Under the pieces are notes generated by a model, which was not told the origin of the DNA, made no database searches, and saw only the letters and a program-made list of their open reading frames with translations. The position numbers and the translations under genes were made by a program. A stretch of DNA of 7,244 nt from NCBI GenBank assembly GCA_031259795.1, contig JAIRLA010000155.1, forward strand, positions 1 to 7,244. The letters are read 5' to 3'. Source of the stretch: Azoarcus sp. GTDB taxonomy: Bacteria > Pseudomonadota > Gammaproteobacteria > Burkholderiales > Rhodocyclaceae. Below, piece after piece: positions 1-6,468 of this stretch (within the stretch, counting starts at the first letter, position 1; each line of letters starts with the position of its first letter).

Positions 1-118
1 GCACGCGCGGATTGTGGCAACCCAACGGATGCGGCTTGCGGGGCGGCAACAAAGGTTCCATCCGTTCCCACAGCTTGTCGTCGATGCGCCATCCATCGTC
101 TTTCACGACCAGTCCCAT
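1..118 (-). CDS. IS5-family transposase, N-terminal fragment cut by the window edge
   Basis: Reading leftwards from an ATG at 118, the frame stays open to the edge for 39 codons. It contains WRIDDKLWERMEPLLPPRKP followed by HPLGCHNPRV. This matches the start of IS5-family transposases of the DUF4096 type, which open with a short helical segment, the 'LWERxEPLLPP' motif and then 'HPLG..NPRV'. A good ribosome binding site (AAGGAGAG on the minus strand, about 126-133) lies just before the ATG and supports the start. The DDE catalytic domain would lie to the left, so I cannot tell whether the gene is intact. The family call comes from recalled motif similarity. Too short for the usual ORF length cut-off, but the motif plus ribosome binding site make it convincing. 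Confidence 0.8.
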   Translation of the reverse strand, partial: MGLVVKDDGWRIDDKLWERMEPLLPPRKPHPLGCHNPRV

Positions 119-348
119 GATGTTCTCTCCTTGTATCGTTGCGGGAAGATGATTGCCGAATATGAACCTGAAAGTCGCGGTTGGCAATATGTGTGGTGGC
201 CAGGATCCTGTGACAGGTATGGGCTTCGCGTCGATCTCTCCCGGTGGGGAATTCCCTTGATCCACGGTCGATCCATGGCGGGCGGTGTTCGGGTTACAGG
301 CGCGGGGGAAATTGTGGATTTCGGGATGAGTTCCTAGTGGAATAGGCT
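119..348 (-). mobile_element. Probable non-coding left end of the IS5-type element
   Basis: About 230 bp lie between the transposase start and the palindrome at 333-369, with no convincing gene. The plus-strand frame at 14-337 crosses the transposase antisense and is not believable. I place the element end near 348 for two reasons. On the minus strand the sequence there begins AGCCTATTCC, which looks like a terminal repeat. The adjoining CTAA at 349-352 (TTAG on the minus strand) fits the YTAR target preference described for IS5 relatives. The other end lies outside the window, so neither the inverted repeat nor the target duplication can be confirmed. A leader of this length is long for an IS5 element, so the true end could lie closer to the gene. 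Confidence 0.4.
159..187 (-). promoter_or_regulatory. Candidate sigma70 promoter for the transposase
   Basis: On the minus strand TTGCCA (182-187, 5 of 6 to TTGACA) is followed after 17 bp by CATATT (159-164, 4 of 6 to TATAAT). A start near 152 would give a leader of about 35 nt before the ATG at 118, with the ribosome binding site inside it. Position and spacing are right, but such matches also arise by chance. Confidence 0.35.
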
Positions 349-369
349 CTAAGAACCTATTCCAATAGG
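333..369. repeat. Nested inverted repeat at the probable IS boundary
   Basis: CCTAGTGGAATAGG (333-346) and CCTATTCCAATAGG (356-369) are inverted copies with one mismatch, separated by nine bases. Each arm is also nearly self-complementary, as in CCTATT-CC-AATAGG. The left arm would lie inside the element and the right arm outside it. The structure could be the terminal repeat abutting a similar host palindrome, or an older element end. Confidence 0.65.
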
Positions 370-388
370 GCCGCTTTGAACCGCTGCA

Positions 389-498
389 TGGATTGCCACG
401 TCGCTGCTCTCCTCCCGCCTCGTCTGCGGGAGCCCTCCTCGTCATTGCGAGAGCCCCCCACCTCGTCATTGCGAGGAGCGAAGCGACGTGGCAATCCA
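389..498. repeat. Dispersed palindromic repeat, family A (CGTCATTGCGAGG type)
   Basis: A perfect 17-bp inverted repeat, TGGATTGCCACGTCGCT at 389-405 and its complement at 482-498, encloses two direct copies of CCTCGTCATTGCGAG (437-451 and 461-475). The second copy forms a small CCTCG/CGAGG hairpin (461-465 with 472-476). I recognise the 464-498 segment as a widespread intergenic repeat of the 'CATTGCGAGGAGCGAAGC...GCAATCC' type found in many bacterial genomes. Frames across it translate into repeat-like peptides such as SLRGAKRRGNP, so I do not treat them as genes. Confidence 0.8.
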
Positions 499-500
499 GT

Positions 501-533
501 TCGTTCCACCCGGCGCGTAGCGCCGCCGGATGA
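501..533. repeat. Dispersed repeat, family B (CCGGCGCGxAGCGCCG), copy 1
   Basis: A 33-bp unit with a central CGGCGCG-T-AGCGCCG dyad. It matches 613-645 at 29 of 33 positions, and a third copy lies inverted at about 697-726. It sits directly between the family A repeat and the long inverted pair, so the region is a mosaic of repeat units with little unique DNA. Confidence 0.7.
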
Positions 534-562
534 CCATCCCTCAATCACAGCTGCTGGCCGGT

Positions 563-771
563 CCCTCCCCCGCTTGCGGGGGAGGGTGGCCCGTCAGGGC
601 CGGGAGAGGGTTTCGTTCCATCCGGCGCGCAGCGCCGCTGGATAAAAAGGGGGAGGAAGAAACGGGACGCTTGTCTACGCCCCACCGCAAAGAAAACAGC
701 GGCGCTTCGCGCCGGATGGTTGGAAGCCCTCTCCCGGCCTTCGGCCACCCTCCCCCGCAAGCGGGGGAGGG
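563..771. repeat. Large inverted repeat pair (families B and C) with about 56-bp spacer
   Basis: The arms are about 563-640 and 697-771. Each carries a perfect 24-bp hairpin (563-586 and 748-771) with 11-base arms CCCTCCCCCGC/GCGGGGGAGGG, then a GGCCGGGAGAGGG segment, then a family B unit. The hairpin centre is TT in one copy and AA in the other, as expected of inverted copies, and the arms differ mainly by a 2-nt indel near 593. The 641-696 spacer shows nothing recognisable. The 748-771 hairpin lies about 50 bp beyond the fliG stop and might slow or stop transcription leaving fliG, but no T-run follows it on the minus strand, so I do not call it a terminator. Confidence 0.8.
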
Positions 772-820
772 AAGTTGTCCATCGTGGGAGGAAAATTCAT
801 CGTAAATCTTGCCCCTAATG

Positions 821-1825
821 TCATACGAAAGCGTCCTCGCTGCCTTTGCCGCCCATGACGATCTGGCCTTCTTCGGCCAGGCGGCGGGCGATCTTGAGGA
901 TTTCCTTTTGTTCGGCTTCGACTTCGGACAGGCGCACGGGGCCTTTGGCTTCGAGGTCTTCGCGCATCATTTCGGCGGCGCGGCTCGACATGTTCTTGAA
1001 GATTTTGTCGCGCAGTTCGGGCGAGGAGCCTTTGAGGGCGGTGATGAGCGAGTCGGACTGGATTTCGCGCAGGATGGACTGGATGCCGCGATCGTCGATG
1101 TCGAGCAGGTTTTCGAAGACGAACATTTCGTCGAGGATTTTCTGCGCCAAGTCCGGGTCGTATTCGCGCACGTTGTCGAGTACGGCGGTCTCGGCGGCGG
1201 AGCCGACGAAGTTGAGGATTTCGGCGGCGTGGCGCACGCCGCCCATCGCGGCTTTCTTGGTGGTGGCCGCGCCCGAGAGCATCTGGGTGAGGGATTCGTT
1301 GAGTTCTTTCAGCGCCGCGGGCTGGACGCCGTCGAGGGTGGCGATGCGCAGGATGACGTCGTTGCGCAGGCGGTCGGAGAAGTGCTTGAGGATTTCCCCG
1401 GCCTGGTCGTAGGACAGGTGTACCAGGATGGTGGCGATGATCTGCGGGTGCTCGTTCTTGATGAGGTCGGCGGCGGTGGCCGGGTCCAGCCATTTCAGGT
1501 TTTCGATGCCGGCGGTGTCCGAGCCTTGCAGCACGCGGGCGATGAGGTGGGCGGCGCGTTCGCTGCCGAGCGCCTTGGTCAGCATTTCGCGGATTTGTTC
1601 CTGATCGGCGCGGATGGCGCCGCCCTTGCTGAAATGAGCTTCCATTTCGGCCAGCAGGGGTTCGACTTTCGCGCGTTCCTGCGCCGGCATGCTGGCCATT
1701 TTCAGGCCGATTTTCTGCACTTCGCGCGGCCCGAGGTGCTTGAGCACTTCGGCGGCTTCGTTGGTGCCGAGCGTAACGAGGAGCAGGGCGGCCCTCTCCA
1801 GTCCTTCTTCGGGCGATACGCTCAT
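821..1825 (-). CDS. fliG: Flagellar motor switch protein FliG
   Basis: FliG sits on the cytoplasmic face of the MS ring. It binds FliF through its N-terminal domain and FliM through the middle domain, and its C-terminal domain works against the stator to produce torque. The product is 334 aa; the family is usually about 330-340. Visible marks are EHPQ at 125-128 in the middle domain, the MFVF hinge at 234-237, and the charged torque helix at about 265-298. Residues K265, R282, E289, D290 and R298 align, offset by one, with E. coli K264, R281, D288, D289 and R297. The tail (GQIVMGGKGSEDAFV) is typical. Its ATG overlaps the fliF stop by 4 bp, suggesting translational coupling. fliH, which usually follows, is absent: repeats and an insertion element come next. 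Confidence 0.97.
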   Translation of the reverse strand: MSVSPEEGLERAALLLVTLGTNEAAEVLKHLGPREVQKIGLKMASMPAQERAKVEPLLAEMEAHFSKGGAIRADQEQIREMLTKALGSERAAHLIARVLQGSDTAGIENLKWLDPATAADLIKNEHPQIIATILVHLSYDQAGEILKHFSDRLRNDVILRIATLDGVQPAALKELNESLTQMLSGAATTKKAAMGGVRHAAEILNFVGSAAETAVLDNVREYDPDLAQKILDEMFVFENLLDIDDRGIQSILREIQSDSLITALKGSSPELRDKIFKNMSSRAAEMMREDLEAKGPVRLSEVEAEQKEILKIARRLAEEGQIVMGGKGSEDAFV

Positions 1826-3507
1826 TTGCGGCCCCCTTCTTCATCGACGCCCATCCATTGCTTGATGAGTTCTGCCACGTTCTGCGGATCGCCGCGCGCC
1901 ATTTCGCGTACCCGCTCCAGCCGCGTTTCGTAGCTTTCGGCGCGGGCGGCGGGCGATAGTTCGAGGGAGATGCCATCGTCGCCTTCCTCGCCTTCTTCCT
2001 CCGCGCTTTCGGCGCTTTCCACCGGCGGCGGCGCGACGGCGCGCAGCAGCGGGCGGATGATGGCGAGGTAGGCGAACAGGATGACGGCGAGCGCCAGCAG
2101 GTATTTGCCGCCTTCCTTGCCCATCTCGATCATTTCCGGGTCTTTCCACAGCGGCGGGGGCGGTTCGGCGACCGGCCCGGTAAACGGGCTGCTGGTGACG
2201 TTGATCGTGTCGCCGCGCGTGGCGTTGTAGCCGATGGCCTCGCGCACGAGGTTGGTGATGCGGGTGATTTCTTCTTCGTCGATCGGCAGGGTCTGGGGGG
2301 CGCCGTTGGGCAGTTGCGTGACGCGGTGATTGAGGACGACCGCGACCGACAGGCGCTTGACCTGGCCGAGCGACTGTTTGACGTGCTGGATGGTGCGATC
2401 CAGTTCGTAGTTGAGTACCGCCGAGCGGTTGCTGGTCAGCGGCGGCGCGCCGCCCGCGCCGGTCAGCGGCGGTACCGGCGGGGTGGTGATCGGGGCGGTG
2501 GCCGGAACGGGCGGCTGGTTGGTGAGCGCGCCCGGTACGCCCTGCGGGCCTTGGTCGCGGGTCAGTTGCTCGGTGGTCTGCTGGCTGCGGACGGCCTGCT
2601 CGGGGGAGGGGTTGGGACGGTAGGTTTCGGCGGTCTGTTCGACTTGGTTGAAGTCGATGTCGGCGGCGACCTGGGCGCGGAAGTTGTCCTTGCCGAACAT
2701 GGGGGTGAGGATGTTGGCGATGCGGCGGTTGAGTCCGGCTTCGACTTCCTCGATGTAGCGCAATTGGGTGGGATCGAGTCCGGAGCGGCGCAACGGGTCG
2801 TTGCGCGTGAGCAATTCGCCACTCTGGTCGATGATGCTCACGCTGGATTCGTTCATTTTGGGGACGGAAGCGGCTACCAGATGGACGATGCCGGCGATCT
2901 GGTTGCTGTCGAGCGCGCGGCCGGGCCGCAGTTGCACCATGACCGAGGCGGTCGGTTTCTGGTCGTCGCGCAGGAAGGAGGTTTGCCTGGGCATGGCCAG
3001 ATGCACGCGGGCGCCGATGACCGAGGAGATCGACTGGATCGTGCGCGCCAGTTCGCCTTCGAGGGCGCGCTGGTAGGTGACCTGTTCGTTGAATTGCGAG
3101 ACGCCCAGTTTCTGGGTATCCATGAGTTCGAAGCCGACCAGTCCTCCCCGTGGCAGGCCGGCGGCGGCCAGGCGCAGGCGGGTGTCATGGACGACGGCGC
3201 TGGGCACGAGAATGGCGCGGCCATCGCCGGAGATGCTGTAGGGGATGTTTTGCTGTTGCAGGGAGGCGATGATCTCGCCGCCGTCGCGCTCGTCGAAGTT
3301 GGCGAAAAGCACCGCCTGCCTGGGGGCCTGGTTCCACAGGATGGCGCCGGCGATGAGCGCGATGGCGAGCGCCATCGCGGCGGCGGCGGCGATTTTTTGC
3401 TGCTGGTTGAGCGCCTTGATGTTGTCGACCGCCTGTTGCAGCCGTCCGCGCAGGGCGCCGGCTGGCGGCGCGGCGATGTCGCCGGCGGTGTTTTCAGCGG
3501 TTGCCAT
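1822..3507 (-). CDS. fliF: Flagellar MS-ring protein FliF
   Basis: FliF assembles the inner-membrane MS ring on which the export apparatus, rod and rotor are built. From the ATG at 3507 the product is 561 aa, within the normal range. A first membrane helix lies at about 38-58 (IAAAAAMALAIALIAGAILW). The periplasmic ring-building region contains GLPRGGLVGFELMD (117-130) and the ARVHLAMP segment (166-173). A Pro/Gly-rich variable stretch spans about 296-360. A second helix lies at about 468-487, and the acidic C-terminal cytoplasmic tail (about 496-561) ends in the LIKQWM segment that binds FliG. I prefer 3507 to the upstream ATG at 3585: GAGGT precedes it at good spacing, and the extra 26 residues (SPRLRGQAD...RVRG) read like a translated dispersed repeat. 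A candidate sigma54 promoter lies upstream at 3623-3638. Confidence 0.97.
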   Translation of the reverse strand: MATAENTAGDIAAPPAGALRGRLQQAVDNIKALNQQQKIAAAAAMALAIALIAGAILWNQAPRQAVLFANFDERDGGEIIASLQQQNIPYSISGDGRAILVPSAVVHDTRLRLAAAGLPRGGLVGFELMDTQKLGVSQFNEQVTYQRALEGELARTIQSISSVIGARVHLAMPRQTSFLRDDQKPTASVMVQLRPGRALDSNQIAGIVHLVAASVPKMNESSVSIIDQSGELLTRNDPLRRSGLDPTQLRYIEEVEAGLNRRIANILTPMFGKDNFRAQVAADIDFNQVEQTAETYRPNPSPEQAVRSQQTTEQLTRDQGPQGVPGALTNQPPVPATAPITTPPVPPLTGAGGAPPLTSNRSAVLNYELDRTIQHVKQSLGQVKRLSVAVVLNHRVTQLPNGAPQTLPIDEEEITRITNLVREAIGYNATRGDTINVTSSPFTGPVAEPPPPLWKDPEMIEMGKEGGKYLLALAVILFAYLAIIRPLLRAVAPPPVESAESAEEEGEEGDDGISLELSPAARAESYETRLERVREMARGDPQNVAELIKQWMGVDEEGGRK

Positions 3508-3675
3508 TGCGTGACCTCGAACCCTTTGATGGATGACGGCATTGTCCGCTTGTCCGCGCAAGCGGGGTGAGGTGAAAAGCGGCATTTTTTGCCGCCTGTT
3601 TGCCTGTTAACATGACAGACTGTGCACGTAGAGTGCCGTCATGATGACAATGAAAGTGAAAGCGGATTCCAGACC
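3508..3675. other. Divergent fliF/flrB intergenic region
   Basis: 168 bp separate the two divergent operons. The region carries a sigma54-type site facing fliF, two short hairpins (CCGCTT/AAGCGG, 3546-3551 with 3560-3565; GCGGCA/TGCCGC, 3579-3584 with 3590-3595), and a stretch at about 3545-3575 resembling a degraded dispersed repeat. Both hairpins would fall in the fliF mRNA leader. For flrB I see only a weak sigma70-like pair (TTTTTT at 3585-3590, 17 bp, TAACAT at 3608-3613), so its promoter is undetermined. Confidence 0.6.
3623..3638 (-). promoter_or_regulatory. Candidate sigma54 (-24/-12) promoter for fliFG
   Basis: On the minus strand the site reads CGGCACTCTACGTGCA, against the consensus TGGCACGNNNNTTGCW. 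The invariant GG and GC are present with exactly 10 bp between them, and 9 of the 12 defined positions match. Transcription would start near 3612, giving fliF a leader of about 105 nt. FlrC, encoded next door, is a sigma54 activator, which makes the site plausible. The three mismatches keep confidence moderate. Confidence 0.55.
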
Positions 3676-4986
3676 ATGATGCCGTCTTCCGCGCCGCCGC
3701 CCGCGCCGGCCGCCTCCGGCGGGTCGCTCCCCGATGAAGCGCCGCCGCTGTCCGCCGCGCAATTGGCGGAAGCGTTCGCCCTGTTCAATCGCGCCTCGGA
3801 GGATCTCTCCGGCGCTTACAACGCGCTCCAGGCGCAGGTCGCGCAGTTGAGCGAGCGCTTTGCCGTGTTGATGGGCGCATTGCCCGCCGGAGTGGTGGTG
3901 CTCGACCGCGAGGGCCGCGTCGAGCAGGTCAACCGCGCCGCCGGGCAATTGCTCGGCGAAGATCTGGGCGGGCGGGATTGGCGGACGGTGGCCGCCGCGC
4001 TCGCGCCAACCGAAACGCCGGGCGAGATGACGCTGGAACGCGGCGGCGCGCGGCGGCTGGCGGTTTCCGAAACCGCCCTCGGTTCCGGCGAAGGGCGCAT
4101 CATCCTGCTGCGGGACATCACCGAAACCCATGCCATGCGGCTGGCGGCGGAGCGCAACGAACGGCTGGCGGCCATGGGCGAGATGGTCGCCGGGCTTGCG
4201 CACCAATTGCGCACGCCGCTGGCGGCGGCCCTGCTCTACACCGGCAATCTGCGCCAGCCCGAACTGGGTCCCGCCGAACGCGTGAAAGTGGCCGAACGCG
4301 CCATCGAGCGGCTGCGCTATCTCGAACGCCTGATCCGCGACATGCTGCTCTTTGCGCGCGGCGACAACCTCGGACGGCAGGATTTCGATGTCGGCGGATT
4401 GGTGGCGGAACTCATCCATACCCTGGAACCGCTGGCGAAGGCGCGGCGGATCGTTTTCGGGAGCCGTTGCGATTGCGCCGGAGTCGTCGTGCATGGCGAC
4501 CGCAAGGCGCTCGGCGGCGCGCTCACCAATTTGCTCGAAAACGCGATCCAGGCCACCGCCCCCGGCGGCGCGGTGAATTGCGAAGTCGTGCGCGCGCCCT
4601 GCCTGGACGGCATTGCCGGGGAAGAACTGCATTTCATCGTCCGCGACAGCGGGCGCGGCATCTCTTCCGAATTGCAGGAACGCCTGTTCGAGCCTTTTTT
4701 CACCACCCGCGCCGAAGGCACCGGGCTGGGCCTGGCCATCGCGCGCGGCGTGGCGCGCGGCCATGGCGGCGACATCCGGCTCGAATCCGCGCCCGGCGCG
4801 GGTTCCACTTTCACGCTTGTCCTGCCGCTGCCGCCATCCGCCTGGCTGTGCCGCGAGCGGCGGGCGGGAGAGCGCGACCGGCGCCAGGGCGGCAACCGCC
4901 GCGCGGCGGAGCCGCTCCCGTCCGCAGATGCGGCGCGACAACAGCAAAATACATCCGCGACCGCGGCTGGAGCGCAAACACCATGA
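3676..4986 (+). CDS. flrB: Flagellar sensor histidine kinase FlrB/FleS
   Basis: A soluble two-component kinase expected to phosphorylate FlrC as flagellar assembly proceeds. From the ATG at 3676 the product is 436 aa, with no transmembrane segment, as in FlrB and FleS. Order: a Pro/Ala-rich N-terminus (1-25); a PAS domain at about 58-150 (ALPAGVVVLDREGRVEQVN); the phosphoacceptor box GLAHQLRTPL with H176 (AHQ rather than SHE); and a HATPase domain with NLLENAIQA (N289), DSGRGIS (324-330), LFEPFFTT and GTGLGLA (348-354). The last 48 residues (388-436) form a basic, low-complexity tail of no known function. The start is uncertain: a GTG at 3622 adds 18 residues and an ATG at 3679 is equally possible, and none has a strong ribosome binding site. 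The stop overlaps the flrC start (ATGA). Confidence 0.93.
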   Translation: MMPSSAPPPAPAASGGSLPDEAPPLSAAQLAEAFALFNRASEDLSGAYNALQAQVAQLSERFAVLMGALPAGVVVLDREGRVEQVNRAAGQLLGEDLGGRDWRTVAAALAPTETPGEMTLERGGARRLAVSETALGSGEGRIILLRDITETHAMRLAAERNERLAAMGEMVAGLAHQLRTPLAAALLYTGNLRQPELGPAERVKVAERAIERLRYLERLIRDMLLFARGDNLGRQDFDVGGLVAELIHTLEPLAKARRIVFGSRCDCAGVVVHGDRKALGGALTNLLENAIQATAPGGAVNCEVVRAPCLDGIAGEELHFIVRDSGRGISSELQERLFEPFFTTRAEGTGLGLAIARGVARGHGGDIRLESAPGAGSTFTLVLPLPPSAWLCRERRAGERDRRQGGNRRAAEPLPSADAARQQQNTSATAAGAQTP

Positions 4987-6392
4987 TCGAGCACCTGAAT
5001 ATCCTGATCGTCGAGGACGACGACGCCCTGCGCGATGCGGTCTGCCTGACTTTGGAGATGGCCGGCCATGGCGTGACGGGGGTCGATGGCGGCCCGGCGG
5101 CGCTGGCCGAACTCGAACGCCAGACCTTCAACCTCGTGCTCTCCGACCTGCGCATGCAGCCGATGGACGGGCTGGAACTGCTGGGCGAAATCCGCCGCCG
5201 CCTGCCGCAGTTGCCGGTGCTGCTGATGACCGCCTACGGCGACGTCGACAAGGCGGTGGCGGCGATGCGCGGCGGCGCCTGCGACTTCCTGATGAAACCC
5301 TTCGAGCCGGACGCGCTGCTGGAGAGCGTGCGCCGCTACGCCGCCGCGCCGCCCGAAGCCGACGACACCATCGCCGAAGACCCCCACACCCGCAATCTGC
5401 TCGCCCTCGCGGCCAAGGTCGCCGAAAGCGACGCCACCGTGCTGCTCACCGGCGAATCCGGCACCGGCAAGGAAGTGTTCGCGCGCTACATCCACCACCA
5501 TTCGCCGCGCCGCGCCGCGCCCTTCGTGGCGATCAACTGCGCCGCCATCCCCGAAAACCTGCTCGAAGCCACCCTGTTCGGTTACGAAAAGGGCGCCTTT
5601 ACCGGCGCGCAAAGCGGCCAACCGGGCAAATTCGAACAAGCGCAGGGCGGCGCCATCCTGCTCGATGAAATCTCCGAAATGCCGCTTGCGCTCCAGGCCA
5701 AACTCCTGCGGGTATTGCAAGAGCGCGAAGTCGAGCGCGTCGGCGGCAAGAAACCCGTGCCGCTCGACATCCGCGTGCTGGCGACCAGCAACCGCGACAT
5801 GGAAAAGGAAATCGCCGCCGGACGTTTCCGCGAAGACTTGTATTACCGGCTGAACGTTTTCCCGCTCGTCATTCCGTCGCTGCGCGAGCGTCCGGGCGAC
5901 ATCGTACCGCTGGCGCGTCACTTCCTCGCCCGTCACGCCCGGAGCGCCGGACGGCAAGCGTGGTTCTCGCCCGAGGCCGAAGCGCTCCTGCCGCGCTACC
6001 GCTGGCCGGGCAACGTGCGCGAACTGGAAAACACCATGCACCGCGCCCTGATCCTGACCACGGGCGACACCGTCGTCGCCGAAACCCTGCGCCTGTGCCT
6101 GCCGGGCTGGGCGGAAGAAAACGGCGGCGAGCGGACACATGCGCAGGGATGCGCCCCGGCGCATGGCGTCGCGGCAAGTTTTGCCGTCCAGCCTCCCGCT
6201 CCGGCATCCCCCGCGCCCGCCGCCGCCATGCCGCGCCCGGGCAACATGCGCGACCTCGAACGCGAACACATCCTCTCCACCCTGCGCGAGATGGGCGGCT
6301 CGCGCAAGAAAACCGTTGAAAAGCTGGGCATTTCCGAGCGCACCCTGCGCTACAAACTCCAGCAATACCGTGACGAGGGTTACGATGTCTGA
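4983..6392 (+). CDS. flrC: Sigma54-dependent flagellar response regulator FlrC/FleR
   Basis: An NtrC-family activator that, once phosphorylated, uses ATP hydrolysis to open sigma54 promoters of mid-stage flagellar genes. The product is 469 aa with three domains. The receiver (about 4-120) has an acidic pocket at 11-13, phosphoacceptor D55 (LVLSDLRM), T83 and K105. The AAA+ domain (about 130-365) has Walker A GESGTGKE (157-164), the sigma54-contacting GAFTGA loop (204-209), Walker B ILLDE (D228, E229), the RFREDLYYRL arginine-finger region (281-290) and WPGNVREL (341-348). The Fis-type helix-turn-helix (about 424-462) reads KKTVEKLGISERTLRYKL. A Pro/Ala-rich linker (about 385-420) separates the last two. 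The frame stays open upstream to 3978, but that part lies over flrB in another frame. The ATG at 4983 starts at MIEHLNILIVEDD, the natural receiver start, and overlaps the flrB stop. Confidence 0.96.
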   Translation: MIEHLNILIVEDDDALRDAVCLTLEMAGHGVTGVDGGPAALAELERQTFNLVLSDLRMQPMDGLELLGEIRRRLPQLPVLLMTAYGDVDKAVAAMRGGACDFLMKPFEPDALLESVRRYAAAPPEADDTIAEDPHTRNLLALAAKVAESDATVLLTGESGTGKEVFARYIHHHSPRRAAPFVAINCAAIPENLLEATLFGYEKGAFTGAQSGQPGKFEQAQGGAILLDEISEMPLALQAKLLRVLQEREVERVGGKKPVPLDIRVLATSNRDMEKEIAAGRFREDLYYRLNVFPLVIPSLRERPGDIVPLARHFLARHARSAGRQAWFSPEAEALLPRYRWPGNVRELENTMHRALILTTGDTVVAETLRLCLPGWAEENGGERTHAQGCAPAHGVAASFAVQPPAPASPAPAAAMPRPGNMRDLEREHILSTLREMGGSRKKTVEKLGISERTLRYKLQQYRDEGYDV

Positions 6393-6406
6393 GCGCGTCG
6401 AGCCGG

Positions 6407-6422
6407 TGGCATGGCAGTTGCT
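6407..6422 (+). promoter_or_regulatory. Sigma54 (-24/-12) promoter for fliE
   Basis: TGGCATGGCAGTTGCT matches TGGCACGNNNNTTGCW at 11 of 12 defined positions; the only change is C to T in the -24 box. GG and GC are separated by exactly 10 bp. It lies in the 76-bp gap between flrC and fliE. Transcription should start near 6433, leaving a leader of about 36 nt before the fliE ATG. FlrC, encoded just upstream, is the obvious candidate activator. I could not identify its binding sites. Confidence 0.85.
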
Positions 6423-6468
6423 TTGCTATGCTCGAACCAACTGAAAATCCGCTCCCGGAGCCAGGATC

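Noticed and set aside
14..337. 107-aa plus-strand frame at the left edge
   Set aside because: It reads antisense through the transposase start and the element end, with no motif. The minus-strand transposase has both motif and ribosome binding site.
437..475. Two direct copies with 24-bp period, considered as a CRISPR start
   Set aside because: Only two 15-bp copies with a 9-bp gap, and they belong to a known type of dispersed palindromic repeat.
376..805. Small plus-strand frames across the repeat cluster
   Set aside because: Their peptides (SLRGAKRRGNP, SPACGGG) are translations of dispersed repeats; they are not genes.
809..1933. 374-aa plus-strand frame antisense to fliG
   Set aside because: Asp/Phe/Gly-rich product typical of antisense reading of a high-GC gene; no recognisable motif.
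675..1976. 433-aa minus-strand frame over fliG and the fliF 3' end
   Set aside because: Arg/Pro-rich shadow of fliG and fliF in another frame, with no domain. The fliG frame carries all the family motifs.
2314..3570. 418-aa plus-strand frame antisense to fliF
   Set aside because: Asp/Gly/Val-rich antisense shadow with no family features.
3607..4977. 456-aa minus-strand frame antisense to flrB
   Set aside because: The plus-strand frame has complete kinase motifs. This one is the mirror product of high-GC codon bias.
3978..4982. Upstream extension of the flrC frame
   Set aside because: It lies over flrB in another frame and is an Arg-rich shadow. The receiver domain starts at 4983.
4317..6365. 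682-aa minus-strand frame antisense to flrB and flrC
   Set aside because: Long only because stop codons are rare at this GC content. No domain is visible, and flrC motifs are intact on the other strand.
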